This document shows positions 15,738 through 25,788 of a stretch of DNA of 64,000 nt, piece by piece; the stretch's first letter is position 1, and each line of letters opens with the position of its first letter. The notes below the pieces were generated by a model that saw nothing but the letters and a program-made list of their open reading frames with translations, ran no database searches and was not told the origin of the DNA. Location of the stretch: positions 20,091 through 84,090 of the forward strand of contig JAFQYO010000019.1 in NCBI GenBank assembly GCA_017406405.1, written 5' to 3'. Position numbers and translations under genes: made by a program. The DNA is from Candidatus Saccharimonadota bacterium. Lineage in GTDB: Bacteria; Patescibacteriota; Saccharimonadia; Saccharimonadales; Saccharimonadaceae.

Positions 15738-18489
15738 TGGCGGAGTTGATGACGCTCGTTCCGCCGAATCTGGAGGAGAGTCTAACTTCCTAAATTCCGT
15801 CATGGGCTCTCCGCAAAAGAAAAAAACCATCTTCCGCGGAAAGCTCTCGTTAAAGAAAAACGCTCCGCTTCTTGTCATAATCCTCTTGTTATTTGTGTTC
15901 GGAGGGCTTATGTTCGCCGCCCAGGCGATGATGCCCTTTGCGATTGTGAATCGTTTTATCGAAGAGTTTAATACCGTCGGAATTTCCTCGACTCTCCGTT
16001 CCGATAATATCCTCGATCTTCAGCTCTCGAGCTCGAGCGACATGTTCGGCCTGACCGATTATCAGAAGTCCAGTCTCTCCGGAGAAGGAATCCTGAACGT
16101 CGAATATGGCGGCGGCACAATCCTCGCTTATAAAAATAAGAAAAAAGAATGGGTTGCCGTCGCTGGCGAAAGCCAAATTAACGCAAACGCGACTCAAATC
16201 GCCGAACTTTTCGCGAACGTTTCGGACGATTTTTCTGTCGATGCGACCGCGAGCCCTTTTATTATTTCCACGTCTGACGCACTGTCCGACATCTCCTTTA
16301 AAAATCCTTACACGACTGCCTCGAAAACCTGGCGCGGAGGCAGTTCCGGCTGGTACGACACCCTCATGGCCATGAACGAACAAGTTCGTGACCTCGAACG
16401 GAGTCGTTTTTATTACACAGGGACCCGAGCCGCCAGCCTCGCCGTCTCGAACGGCGCGGAGCTTATGGGGTATCGCACGAGCATAAAAACCCGAGTCTAT
16501 AATAAAATCACCCACCGTCGAACCATAAACCAATACATCTACGACAAAATGTCCGGTACGAAACTCGGCGAAATGATAAAAGCAAACTCAAACATAAATT
16601 CTCCTTCCGCTCTAGAAACCGCCGGGCTTAACGCCGCCGCCTTACTCGGCAGCGTCTCCTCGGCGTTAAACGTCGGTTGCCAAGCTCTCCAACTCGTCGC
16701 AAAGGCCCAAACCTTGATTGCTGGCTACCAAAGCATCCAACAAATGAATCTCACTTCCGGCTATCTAGAGGCCGTCCAAATGGTCCAAGATGGTTCCTCG
16801 GACGACGGTGCCGCGATGAACGAATACAACGAAAACCTACTAGAAAAAGACCCAGAGACCGGAAAAAGCGCTATGGAATCCGCCGGAATTGGTGGTCTGA
16901 CTTCCGGAAGCGAGATTAGCGGTTCTGACCCGAGTGTCCAAAGCGCGAGCTCTCAGACCGCAATCGCTAATTTAGGCAGCACTCCCTCCGGCAACGCCGT
17001 CTCGCGCGCTTTGATGTCTGCCGCTGGCCAAATTAACGATATTATGGCGAAAATCACCGCCTGCAACAACCTCAGCTCGACCCTTAATATTATCTCCACC
17101 GCTATTACCGTCGGCGTTGCCGCTTTCACGGGCGGAATTGGTGCCATCGTGGAGCTTACTACCGCCTCGATTGTCTCCTCGGTTCTCGGTGCCCTAGCGG
17201 GCCCGGCCATGACCGCCCTAGCAAATTCCGTTATCCAATGGATTTGGGAAGATTTCGGGAAAAACCTCGCCGAAAACGCCGCGACGGATTGGCTCGGCGA
17301 AGACCTCGGGAATGCCCTTGTTGCCGGAGGCGACCGATATATCGGTTCGAACGGCCTGACCGGCGGTCAAACAGTCGGTTCAAAGAGCGTTCTTCAGGCC
17401 TTTAAACGCGCCCAAGAAACCGTTATCGCCGAGGAAGCCGAATACCAGCGCTCGATTCGCTCTCCGTTTGATACGTCGTCCCAATACACCTTCCTTGGGA
17501 GCATAGTCTATAATCTCGTTCCTCTTGCGACGACGACAAGTCTCGGTTCGACCATAAAAACCTTCGGGAATCTCGTGGCGAAGTCCGCGACCAATCTCCT
17601 TCCGACCGCCTCAGCTATCGCCGAAACAAGTTTGATTGATTCTGTCGGCGATTGCGCGAACCTTTCGACTATCGACGGAAGCGGCGACCCTTACTGCGTC
17701 GGTTACATGGTGAGTGACATCAGCACCATGAACTACACCCCCCAAGCAATCATCGACGCGGTCTATGAACTCGGCGGGATTTACGAAAAAACTCCTGACT
17801 CTTCGACCGGAACTTTCGAAATTGTCGAAAACAGTCACCTCGACAAATACATCACCTTCTGTGGTCAGCGCGCCTCCGACTGGGGCATGGCCGACGCCGG
17901 CATCTCGGAAGCAATTCAGTCCCAAAAGTCAAAACAATGGTGGCGTAAAATCCCTCTTCTCGGGAGCGCAATTGGCGCAATCGCCGACATCATGACCTCC
18001 GGGGAAAACGCCGCCTGGATTACCGGAGAAATGTGTGTCGCTCACGAACCTATATCTTCCTGTAATAAATGCGACGGCGTTACAAACAACAAAACCGAAT
18101 GTTTCTGGCAAAACGAAGGAAAATACTACCAGCGTTTTATCGAGGACCAACGTCTCCTCGAGAACAACGGCGCAATCAAAAAATCTTCCGTTACGCTTGC
18201 CCTTGAAAAACATTACGAAGAAAATCCTCTCGACAATTCCGACGAAGGAATTCTCGCTCGGTATTCTGGCCTTTCTAAAGACGACGTCATAACAACCCTT
18301 GCCTTTATCGGTGGTCTCGAATATATAGCGAGCTACGACCCTTCGACTCGCCTTGCTTTCGGAAAAGAAAACAACTCTAAAGAATTCTTCTTCGAAGATA
18401 CCGAAGAAACTTATAAAGGTGATTATCTCGCTCTCGAGCTTAAATATATCCTCTATAACGACATCAGAAATCGCGCGCAGGTGGTATAA
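15664..18489 (+). CDS. Large membrane protein, paralog 2, function unknown
   Basis: 941 residues, colinear with the preceding paralog: an N-terminal membrane segment near 64-92, MPFAIVNRFIEEFNT, SSTLRSDNILDLQL, a TWRGGSSGWYDT block, KDPETGKSAMESAG, central hydrophobic segments (GAIVELTTASIVSSVLGALAG), TDWLGEDLGNAL and PLATTTSLGSTIKTFGNLV. Unlike paralog 1 it has a cysteine-rich insert (CNKCDGVTNNKTEC) near the C-terminus, perhaps a disulfide or metal knuckle. TAAAAT at 15650-15655 lies inside the upstream gene and ends 8 nt before the ATG, giving an internal, probably leaderless promoter. Confidence 0.7.
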   Translation: MDNSSDYLRNAETSSSGETPNSPFDGGVDDARSAESGGESNFLNSVMGSPQKKKTIFRGKLSLKKNAPLLVIILLLFVFGGLMFAAQAMMPFAIVNRFIEEFNTVGISSTLRSDNILDLQLSSSSDMFGLTDYQKSSLSGEGILNVEYGGGTILAYKNKKKEWVAVAGESQINANATQIAELFANVSDDFSVDATASPFIISTSDALSDISFKNPYTTASKTWRGGSSGWYDTLMAMNEQVRDLERSRFYYTGTRAASLAVSNGAELMGYRTSIKTRVYNKITHRRTINQYIYDKMSGTKLGEMIKANSNINSPSALETAGLNAAALLGSVSSALNVGCQALQLVAKAQTLIAGYQSIQQMNLTSGYLEAVQMVQDGSSDDGAAMNEYNENLLEKDPETGKSAMESAGIGGLTSGSEISGSDPSVQSASSQTAIANLGSTPSGNAVSRALMSAAGQINDIMAKITACNNLSSTLNIISTAITVGVAAFTGGIGAIVELTTASIVSSVLGALAGPAMTALANSVIQWIWEDFGKNLAENAATDWLGEDLGNALVAGGDRYIGSNGLTGGQTVGSKSVLQAFKRAQETVIAEEAEYQRSIRSPFDTSSQYTFLGSIVYNLVPLATTTSLGSTIKTFGNLVAKSATNLLPTASAIAETSLIDSVGDCANLSTIDGSGDPYCVGYMVSDISTMNYTPQAIIDAVYELGGIYEKTPDSSTGTFEIVENSHLDKYITFCGQRASDWGMADAGISEAIQSQKSKQWWRKIPLLGSAIGAIADIMTSGENAAWITGEMCVAHEPISSCNKCDGVTNNKTECFWQNEGKYYQRFIEDQRLLENNGAIKKSSVTLALEKHYEENPLDNSDEGILARYSGLSKDDVITTLAFIGGLEYIASYDPSTRLAFGKENNSKEFFFEDTEETYKGDYLALELKYILYNDIRNRAQVV

Positions 18490-18496
18490 TTAACTT

Positions 18497-21022
18497 ATGC
18501 TAAACTACTATAATCGCTCCGCAAAAGACGTCTCGATAGATTTTCGTTCGAGCCTCGAAACCGGTCTTTCTTCGAAGGAAGTCTTAAAACGCCGGAAAAA
18601 ATACGGCGAAAACATCTTAAACATAAAAACCACCCCCCTCTGGAGAAAGCTTCTCGAGCCGTTCATGGATTTATTCATGGTGATTCTTGTTTTTGCGCTC
18701 ATTCTCTCGATTCTTCAACAAGCCTGGATGGAAGTCATCGTTATCGCGATAAACATCGCTCTTGATGTCGCCGTTTTCTATATCCAACGTTTTTCGACCG
18801 AACGCATTTTAAATTCCCTGAAAGAAAAAACCGTCCAAAAAATCACCGTCCTTCGAGACGGAAAAGAAATCGAATGTGATGCGAGCGAACTCGTTCCGGG
18901 CGATGTAGTTATTCTCCATGAAGGCGACCGCGTTCCCGCCGACGGCCGTATTTTATCCGAATCTGGGCTCTTGACAAACGAAGCGATGTTGACCGGCGAG
19001 TCCGAAGCAATCGCAAAAGACGCGAAAGCTATTTCCGGAAAGAAAAAAGTCTACGAACAACGAAACATGGTTTTTTCCGGCTCTTTCGTTATTACTGGCT
19101 CCTCAAAAATCCTCGTGACCGCGACAGGAAACGAAACCGAATACGGAAAAATCGCCTCTCTCGCCTCGGGAACAAACACTACTTCCCCGATTCAAGAAAA
19201 AATCAACAAACTCGTCGTTCGTATAGCGACCGTAATCCTCATTATCGCCGCCGCTGTCCTCGTTATCCAGCTCATCGACGGAATCCCGTTTTACGATGCG
19301 ACCCAATACACTCTTGCGCTCATCGTTTCTGCGGTTCCTGAAGACCTTCCGATTGTAACCGCGATTATCCTTGCGATTGGCGCCGTCCGCCTTGCCAAGA
19401 AAAACGCTTTAATAAAGGAACTCCGCGCGATTCAGTCTATCGGAATTGTCTCCACGATTGCAAGCGATAAGACCGGCACCTTGACCGAAAACCGTCTTTC
19501 TCTCCGTGACTACTGGGACCCTTCTAGCGAAAAGTCGAAGAAAGTGTCCGAAAAATTCCTGAAAGCTGTCGCCGAGTCTGCGATTCCTCCCGAATCCGCG
19601 ACCGACCCGCTCGACCTCGCGATTTGGAACTACATAAAGTCCCAAAGTCCATACCTTTCTGATTTCTCCCCCCTAAAAACCTACGCCTTTGACCAAACTC
19701 TAAAGACTTCCGGAAACTTGTTCGAAGACAAATCCGGCCGTCTTCGTCTCGTTTTGAAAGGCGCGCCCGAAACCGTCCTCGAAAAGTGCGGTCTAAAAAA
19801 AGTCGACCGCGAAACCGCCGAATGTAAGCTAAAAGAGTTTTCTGACCGCGGTTATAAAGTCATCGCCCTAGCGACAACAAAAATCTCCCACGAAATCAAC
19901 GAGCTGAACCGTCTCCCGAAAGACGCAAAATTCACATTTCTCGGCTTCATCGCCATCGCCGATACGGTTCGAAGTGGAGTTAAAAACGCCATCCTCCAAG
20001 CCGACACTGCTGGCGTAAAAGTAAAAATGGTGACTGGCGATCATGCGCGAACAGCCTACGCAATTGGTCGTGAACTTGGTCTCTGTAAAGACTTTGCCGA
20101 AGTTCTCGACTGCTCGAAAATTGGCGACGTCCCCGATTCTGACCTTGAGGAACGCGTAAAATCCGCGACTATTTTCGCTCGTGTTACACCTGAGGATAAA
20201 TTCCGAATCTTAACACTCATTAAAAAATCCGAAATCGTCGCTATGACGGGTGACGGCGTGAACGACGTCCCCGCTTTGACGAATGCTCACGTCGGGATTG
20301 CGATGGGCGACGCCCCCTCCATCGTCCAAGACGCCGGTGATATTGTTCTTGTCGACAATAACTTCTCGAATATCGTCTCCGCTATGAAAGAAGGTCGCGT
20401 CATTATCGCGAACATCCGTCGAATGTTGATTTATCTCCTCGCGACAAACGCTGGAGAAGTCCTGATTGCGATTGGGGCCTTGCTCGCTTCCGGAATCCAA
20501 ATCCTCCTCCCGATTCAAATTCTTTGGATAAACATGGTGACAGATACCTTAATGGTTATTCCGATTGGTCTCGAACCTCCCGAACGAGCTTTCATGTCTC
20601 AAAAACCCGAGCCAAAAAACGCCCCGATTCTCTCGAAAGTTCTCGTTTCGCGAATGGTTGTTATGTCGCTCACGATGGCCGCGATTAGTCTCGCCGTTTA
20701 TTATATATCTTCAACTCGCTTCTCTCACGACGAATCAAACACTCTTGCATTTACTGCCATGGTCGTGACTCAATGGGCAAATGCTCTCTGTGTTCGCGGA
20801 ACTTACGAATCGTTCTTAAAACGCTTGAAGGTTCGCAACCCGCTCTTTATTCTTGCCTTTATTGCCGCAATCACTCTCCAGGCTCTCGTCATGTTTGGGC
20901 CGCTTTCCGTCCTGACGAAAACCGTCGCCGTCGAGCCGCTTGCGCTTACAATAACCATAGCGATTTCCTTCATCCTTCCGCTTCTGGTTACTGAAGTTCA
21001 TAAAAAACTTGTCAAATCTTAA
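18497..21022 (+). CDS. P-type cation-transporting ATPase (type II, calcium-like)
   Basis: 841 residues. Cation-ATPase N-domain, actuator TGES, membrane helix 4 with AVPEDLPIV, phosphorylation site SDKTGTLTEN, nucleotide domain LKGAPETVLEKC, hinge MVTGDHARTA and GDGVNDVPAL, then a six-helix C-terminal transport block. Order and length match the SERCA/PMR1-like type IIA group. The helix-4 motif is PEDLP rather than PEGLP, so ion specificity (Ca2+, Mn2+ or other) is uncertain. TATAAT at 18485-18490 ends 6 nt before the ATG, consistent with a leaderless transcript; the promoter overlaps the end of the preceding gene. Confidence 0.9.
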   Translation: MLNYYNRSAKDVSIDFRSSLETGLSSKEVLKRRKKYGENILNIKTTPLWRKLLEPFMDLFMVILVFALILSILQQAWMEVIVIAINIALDVAVFYIQRFSTERILNSLKEKTVQKITVLRDGKEIECDASELVPGDVVILHEGDRVPADGRILSESGLLTNEAMLTGESEAIAKDAKAISGKKKVYEQRNMVFSGSFVITGSSKILVTATGNETEYGKIASLASGTNTTSPIQEKINKLVVRIATVILIIAAAVLVIQLIDGIPFYDATQYTLALIVSAVPEDLPIVTAIILAIGAVRLAKKNALIKELRAIQSIGIVSTIASDKTGTLTENRLSLRDYWDPSSEKSKKVSEKFLKAVAESAIPPESATDPLDLAIWNYIKSQSPYLSDFSPLKTYAFDQTLKTSGNLFEDKSGRLRLVLKGAPETVLEKCGLKKVDRETAECKLKEFSDRGYKVIALATTKISHEINELNRLPKDAKFTFLGFIAIADTVRSGVKNAILQADTAGVKVKMVTGDHARTAYAIGRELGLCKDFAEVLDCSKIGDVPDSDLEERVKSATIFARVTPEDKFRILTLIKKSEIVAMTGDGVNDVPALTNAHVGIAMGDAPSIVQDAGDIVLVDNNFSNIVSAMKEGRVIIANIRRMLIYLLATNAGEVLIAIGALLASGIQILLPIQILWINMVTDTLMVIPIGLEPPERAFMSQKPEPKNAPILSKVLVSRMVVMSLTMAAISLAVYYISSTRFSHDESNTLAFTAMVVTQWANALCVRGTYESFLKRLKVRNPLFILAFIAAITLQALVMFGPLSVLTKTVAVEPLALTITIAISFILPLLVTEVHKKLVKS

Positions 21023-21065
21023 GTTTTCCGCTAAAATTCCTCCAACAATTTATGTGGAGGTACAA

Positions 21066-22121
21066 ATGAAGAAAAACTTAATGCTAATTTTGGCTTTTTT
21101 GGCGGTTCTCGGGAACTCGCTCATGCCTTTAAAAAGCGTTTTTGCGACCGGCGAAACCGAAACGCGCACCGAATATGTTTTCGAAACAACGAAAGATTTT
21201 TGCACCTTTCTTTATTCGAGAATATTAGGCGACCAAGCTGAACCCGTGATTGCCGACAAATGCGAACGCGCAACCGACGAAACCGGCTTCGCTTTCGAAG
21301 CGTCTATCACTATCCCGGATGACGAAATCTGGGTCCTAAAAAACGTAAGACTGGACATGAACTATGTCGCTTCGAGGTTTCTAGTTAAAAAAGGGAAACT
21401 AATCATCGAAGACGATAGCTATATAAAAAAATATGACGGTTGTTTCTTCCTTGTCACTCCCGAAACAACAATCGAAAATCTCGAACTTCGTGGTGGAACT
21501 TTTGAATCAGGCGACGGAACAGCCTCTCCGCTTTGCTACGACACAGGTGAGCTGAATGGAAACCCGACCGAAGAATCGCTTGGTTCGGCTACCGACGTCT
21601 ATGACCTTCTAAAAAGCTTCATTCCGAACGGCTATGCCTACATAAATTTAATAACGCCCGAAGAAGAGGAGCTAACTGAGGTTATCTCGATTACAAAATG
21701 GGTCAGAAAAATGAACCCAAGTTGGGTTTATGGCTTTAAAACCTGGAAATTCAAAGTCGCAAAAAAGCCAGAAACACCCAAAGAAGAAGTCCCAGACGAA
21801 AAAACTCCCGAAAATCCAGAAACTGGAGATACTCCCGAAACGCCTGCCGAGACAACTCCGGAAAACTCTGTCGTCCCGTCCACAAAAACCGCGCCAACCT
21901 TAAAAGCTCCGGACACTTCCGCTCCGTCGTCGTCCGTCTCGTCAGTTGCCAATGTCTCCGACTCGGTTCTTTCTACTCCCGCTACGCTCTCGGAAAATAC
22001 TCTGAAAAAATCCGAATCCGTAAAGCTAACTCTCCTTCTCCCGATGATTTTATCGATTGTGGTATTTTTTACATTATTTGCTTACGGAAAATACAGAGGT
22101 AAATTCACGAATAACAGATAA
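21066..22121 (+). CDS. Exported protein with C-terminal membrane anchor, unknown
   Basis: 351 residues. Start ATG 21066 is set by GGAGG (21056-21060) and begins MKKNLMLILAFLAVLGNSLM, a signal peptide. The extracellular part (about 35-220) has three cysteines and a beta-rich pattern (IDDSYIKKYDGCFFLVTPETTIENLELRGGTF is parallel-beta-helix-like). A Pro/Glu/Thr-rich linker (about 235-310) leads to one membrane segment near 333-353 with a basic end (YGKYRGKF). No sorting motif. A surface-exposed stalked protein of unknown role. Confidence 0.65.
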   Translation: MKKNLMLILAFLAVLGNSLMPLKSVFATGETETRTEYVFETTKDFCTFLYSRILGDQAEPVIADKCERATDETGFAFEASITIPDDEIWVLKNVRLDMNYVASRFLVKKGKLIIEDDSYIKKYDGCFFLVTPETTIENLELRGGTFESGDGTASPLCYDTGELNGNPTEESLGSATDVYDLLKSFIPNGYAYINLITPEEEELTEVISITKWVRKMNPSWVYGFKTWKFKVAKKPETPKEEVPDEKTPENPETGDTPETPAETTPENSVVPSTKTAPTLKAPDTSAPSSSVSSVANVSDSVLSTPATLSENTLKKSESVKLTLLLPMILSIVVFFTLFAYGKYRGKFTNNR

Positions 22122-22141
22122 GAAAAGCACGAACATAATTG

Positions 22142-22170
22142 TTGACACGCTATATATAGTGTCCTAAAAT
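22142..22170 (+). promoter_or_regulatory. nrdD promoter
   Basis: TTGACA (22142-22147), 17-bp spacer, TAAAAT (22165-22170). The first NrdR box fills the spacer, so bound repressor would block RNA polymerase directly. Confidence 0.8.
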
Positions 22171-22194
22171 AGTCCTAGACACTAGATATAGCGT
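22147..22194 (+). promoter_or_regulatory. Pair of NrdR boxes
   Basis: ACGCTATATATAGTGT (22147-22162) and ACACTAGATATAGCGT (22179-22194), both near the NrdR consensus ACACWATATATWGTGT, with centres 32 bp apart (three helical turns), the usual arrangement. Implies nucleotide-dependent repression of nrdDG. Confidence 0.88.
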
Positions 22195-22263
22195 TCACCC
22201 CACCCTAAATCAAACATAAATTGAAAAATCACATTTGAAATACAACAGGAGGTATTATTTCTT

Positions 22264-24609
22264 ATGTTCAAAAAAATTATCAAACGCGACGGAAAAATCG
22301 TCGACTTTAATATAGAAAAAATCGAAGGCGCTCTCGAAAAAGCCGGCAACGCCACTGGCGAGTACGATAAAGAACGAGCAAAAGAACTTGCTGTTGAATT
22401 TGAAACAACTTCAAAAAAGATTATAAAATCTCGTATCCCCACGGTCGAACAAGTCCAAGACGCTGTTGAAAAAGTTTTAACAGACGCCGGTTTCCGCAAG
22501 ACCGCCCGCGCCTATGCCGATTATCGTGCCCATCGCTCCGATATCCGCATCGCAAAATCCGATTTAATGCAGATTTATAAAACAATTGCGATTGCTGATG
22601 CTTCCGAAGATTCCGACGTAAAGCGCGGGAATGCAAACGTCGACGGAAACTCCGCGATGGGAAAGATGCTCCAATTCGGCGCCGAAGGCTCAAAAGTTTT
22701 TGCAAAAACGACCTTGATGCGCCCCGAATACGCCTACGCTCATAACAACGGCGATATTCATATCCACGACCTAGATTTCTACGCAACCGGAACTTTGACC
22801 TGTTGCCAAACCGACCCTCTGCGACTTTTTAAACACGGATTTAACACCGGCCACGGTCATCTCCGCACCCCTCAAAGTATCGGTTCTTATGCTGCGCTTG
22901 CTGCGATTATTCTCCAAGCGAACCAAAACGAACAGCACGGGGGTCAGTCGATTCCGAACTTTGATTATGCTATGGCGCCCGGCGTCGACAAAACCTTCCG
23001 AAAAGCCTTAAAACGAAATCTCGAAAAATACAACTCCTTTGTTGGCGACAAGAAAAAGATTTCTGTCGAAATTGGCGACTACATAGAATTCGGCGACGAC
23101 CAAAAACTCGAGCGTATGAAAATCCCTAAATCCGTAATCCAAGCTTCGACCGAAGATACCGAAGTAGAGACCCAACAAGCTATGGAAGGCTTCATTCATA
23201 ATTTGAACACCATGCACTCCCGCGCCGGCGCTCAAGTCCCCTTCACCTCGATAAACTTCGGAACTGATACTTCTCCGGCTGGCCGACTTGTCTCGAAAAT
23301 GCTCCTCGAAGCGACCGATAAGGGTCTCGGAAAGGGCGAAACCCCGATCTTCCCGATTTCTATCTTCAAGGTAAAAGACGGCCTGAATTATAATCCCGGC
23401 GACCCGAATTATGACCTCTTCAAACGCAGTATGGAAGTCTCTGCGAAGCGTCTCTTCCCGAACTTCACTTTTATCGACGCTCCCTTTAACCTCCAATATT
23501 ACAAACCCGGCGATTATCGCACAGAAATCGCCACCATGGGTTGTCGCACCCGCGTCTTTAGTTCAGTTTTTCCTGAATCTGACGGAATCATTACTGGTCG
23601 CGGGAACATCAGTTTCACAACCATCAACCTCGTCCGCATCGGCATAAAACACGGTATCGCGACGGGTGAACGCGACGAAGCTGATTGGACCGGCTTCTTT
23701 AACGACCTCGACAAGATGCTTGAACTCTGCGAAGGCGAGCTTTACGAACGCTTCGAATTCCAAGCGAACCAACACGTCCGAAACTTCCCGTTCCTTATGG
23801 GTCAAGGCAACTGGTTCGGGTCTGAAAAGCTTTCCCCGAACGACACTCTCCGTGACGTCATAAAACACGGGACGCTCTCGATTGGTTTTATCGGCCTTGC
23901 CGAAACTCTTGTTGCGATGACTGGGAAACATCACGGCGAGTCCGAAGAGTCTCAAGAACTCGGTCTCGACATCGTCGCCCATATGCGCGAAAAATGTGAC
24001 GAATTCTCAAGAAAGCACCACCTAAATTATTCCTTACTCGCTACTCCTGCCGAAGGTCTTGCTGGCCGCTTCACAAAAATCGACCGAAAAGAATATGGAG
24101 AACTGAAAGGTGTGACCGATCGCGATTTCTATACAAACTCCTTCCACGTCCCCGTCTATTATCCTATTTCCGCTTTCCGAAAGATTGAAATCGAAGCCCC
24201 ATATCACGCTCTCTGTAACGCTGGCCATATTTCCTATATCGAGCTCGATGGCGACCCGACACAAAACATCGAGGCCTTCGAAGCCGTGATTAGAAAAATG
24301 CACGATTGCGGGATTGGTTATGGCTCCGTAAACCATCCTGTCGACCGCGATCCGGTTTGTGGCTTCTCGGGGATAATTTCCGGAAATGTCTGCCCAAGTT
24401 GCGGACGCGAAGAAGGAGATATGCCTTTTGAACGCCTCCGCCGAATCACCGGTTATCTCGTCGGTACTCTCGATCGCTGGAATGATGGAAAGAAAGCTGA
24501 AGAGCGCGAACGCGTAAAACACAATGTTGATGGCGTATACTCAGTAGACGAAAAAACTAAAAGGGAGGTAGCGAAAATCTATGAGAACCGAGCCCTCGGC
24601 AAAGAATAA
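22264..24609 (+). CDS. nrdD: Anaerobic (class III) ribonucleoside-triphosphate reductase
   Basis: Glycyl-radical enzyme making dNTPs from NTPs without oxygen. 781 residues. N-terminal ATP-cone (IKRDGKIVDFNIEKIEGALEKAG) for allosteric control; NrdD body with FYATGTLTCCQTDPL and HEPN-unrelated core; C-terminal zinc site CGFSGIISGNVCPSCGRE and the glycyl-radical loop RITGYLVGTLDRWN. Ribosome site AGGAGGT precedes the ATG by 10 nt. The leader (22171-22263) carries the second NrdR box. No aerobic reductase is in the window, consistent with an anaerobic or microaerobic life. Confidence 0.97.
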   Translation: MFKKIIKRDGKIVDFNIEKIEGALEKAGNATGEYDKERAKELAVEFETTSKKIIKSRIPTVEQVQDAVEKVLTDAGFRKTARAYADYRAHRSDIRIAKSDLMQIYKTIAIADASEDSDVKRGNANVDGNSAMGKMLQFGAEGSKVFAKTTLMRPEYAYAHNNGDIHIHDLDFYATGTLTCCQTDPLRLFKHGFNTGHGHLRTPQSIGSYAALAAIILQANQNEQHGGQSIPNFDYAMAPGVDKTFRKALKRNLEKYNSFVGDKKKISVEIGDYIEFGDDQKLERMKIPKSVIQASTEDTEVETQQAMEGFIHNLNTMHSRAGAQVPFTSINFGTDTSPAGRLVSKMLLEATDKGLGKGETPIFPISIFKVKDGLNYNPGDPNYDLFKRSMEVSAKRLFPNFTFIDAPFNLQYYKPGDYRTEIATMGCRTRVFSSVFPESDGIITGRGNISFTTINLVRIGIKHGIATGERDEADWTGFFNDLDKMLELCEGELYERFEFQANQHVRNFPFLMGQGNWFGSEKLSPNDTLRDVIKHGTLSIGFIGLAETLVAMTGKHHGESEESQELGLDIVAHMREKCDEFSRKHHLNYSLLATPAEGLAGRFTKIDRKEYGELKGVTDRDFYTNSFHVPVYYPISAFRKIEIEAPYHALCNAGHISYIELDGDPTQNIEAFEAVIRKMHDCGIGYGSVNHPVDRDPVCGFSGIISGNVCPSCGREEGDMPFERLRRITGYLVGTLDRWNDGKKAEERERVKHNVDGVYSVDEKTKREVAKIYENRALGKE

Positions 24610-25105
24610 AGAAAAAACTATCCGTCTCTCGGGCCCAATTGAACGCGATTCGATTGTAAACGGGTACGGCCTTCGGGCCGTGCTCTGGACCCAAGGATGT
24701 TTGTCTCATTGTAAGGGTTGCCAAAACCCGGAAACCTGGGACCTTGACGGCGGTTTCGAACTCCCAATCGAAGAAATAAAAGACCGCCTGAAAAAACTGG
24801 ACGGCCAAGCCGGAATCACTTTCTGTGGTGGTGAGCCCTTCCTTCAGCCCGAAGCCTGCAAGGAAATTGCTGATTTCTGCCGCAACGAACTCGGATGGAA
24901 CGTCTGGAGCTTCTCTGGTTACACATACGAAAAAATAAAGGAGCGCGGTGGTGCCGCCTGGGAGTTTTTGAAGTCTCTCGACGCGTTAATCGACGGCCCG
25001 TTTATTTTGGAACAACGCGACTTGACTTGCAAATTCCGCGGCTCCCGGAACCAACGCCTTCTTCATCTTGAACCTGGAACCGGAAAAATCAAAAATATCG
25101 AATAA
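24581..25105 (+). CDS. nrdG: Anaerobic RNR activating enzyme (radical SAM)
   Basis: Activase that makes the glycyl radical on NrdD using S-adenosylmethionine and a 4Fe-4S cluster. 174 residues. The cluster motif CLSHCKGC matches CxxxCxxC; the SAM-binding GGE motif is in FCGGEPFLQPE. The start at 24581 overlaps nrdD by 29 nt and has its own ribosome site (GGGAGG near 24562), so the two are translationally coupled. Confidence 0.95.
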   Translation: MRTEPSAKNKEKTIRLSGPIERDSIVNGYGLRAVLWTQGCLSHCKGCQNPETWDLDGGFELPIEEIKDRLKKLDGQAGITFCGGEPFLQPEACKEIADFCRNELGWNVWSFSGYTYEKIKERGGAAWEFLKSLDALIDGPFILEQRDLTCKFRGSRNQRLLHLEPGTGKIKNIE

Positions 25106-25131
25106 TTTTCGGTTTATGTTATAATTTCTCT

Positions 25132-25788
25132 ATGAAATTCACGATAATAACGCTTTTTGAAGACGCTTTAAAACCCTATCTTGCTTCTTCGATGATGTGG
25201 AAAGCAAGCGAAAAGGGAATCGCTAAATTTGAGTTTGTAAACCTGCGCGATTTTGGGCTCGGCCCTCATAAATCTGTTGACGACACGCCCTATGGTGGCG
25301 GAGACGGCATGTTGCTCCGCTGTGAGCCGGTTTTTTCCGCGATTGAATCCATCAAGAAAAAAGACCCGTCCGCAAAGGTTATCCTCCCGACTCCCGTCGG
25401 AGAAACCTGGTCTCAAGTCCTCGCCCGAAAATTTGCGAGCGAGGAGTCGTCTCATTACATAATCCTCTGTCCTCACTACGAGGGTTATGACGAACGGATT
25501 TTGTCGCTCGTAGATTATAAAATATCCTTAGGAAAATACATATTGACGGGAGGAGAACTTCCTGCTCTAATTATCATTGACAGTGTCGTTCGATTATTGC
25601 CTGGCGTATTAGGCGGAGAAACCTCGGCCGAAATCGAAAGTTTTTCGGACGGCGATAATCTCGAATACCCTCAATACACAAAACCAGCTGATTTTCGTGG
25701 CATGAAAGTTCCCGACGTCCTTCTCTCCGGAAACCACGGCGAGATTAAGAAGTGGAGAGACGAACATGCCTCTAAACATGTTCTCTAA
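25132..25788 (+). CDS. trmD: tRNA (guanine-N1)-methyltransferase
   Basis: SPOUT-class enzyme making m1G37, which prevents +1 frameshifting. 218 residues, slightly short. Knot region: LCPHYEGYDERILSLVDYKISLGKYILTGGELPAL is visible in part, with LPGVLGG and the C-terminal YTKPADFRGMKVPDVLLSGNH. TATAAT (25120-25125) ends 6 nt before the ATG, so probably leaderless. Not in its common rpsP-rimM-rplS context; followed by recG in an overlapping frame. Confidence 0.95.
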   Translation: MKFTIITLFEDALKPYLASSMMWKASEKGIAKFEFVNLRDFGLGPHKSVDDTPYGGGDGMLLRCEPVFSAIESIKKKDPSAKVILPTPVGETWSQVLARKFASEESSHYIILCPHYEGYDERILSLVDYKISLGKYILTGGELPALIIIDSVVRLLPGVLGGETSAEIESFSDGDNLEYPQYTKPADFRGMKVPDVLLSGNHGEIKKWRDEHASKHVL

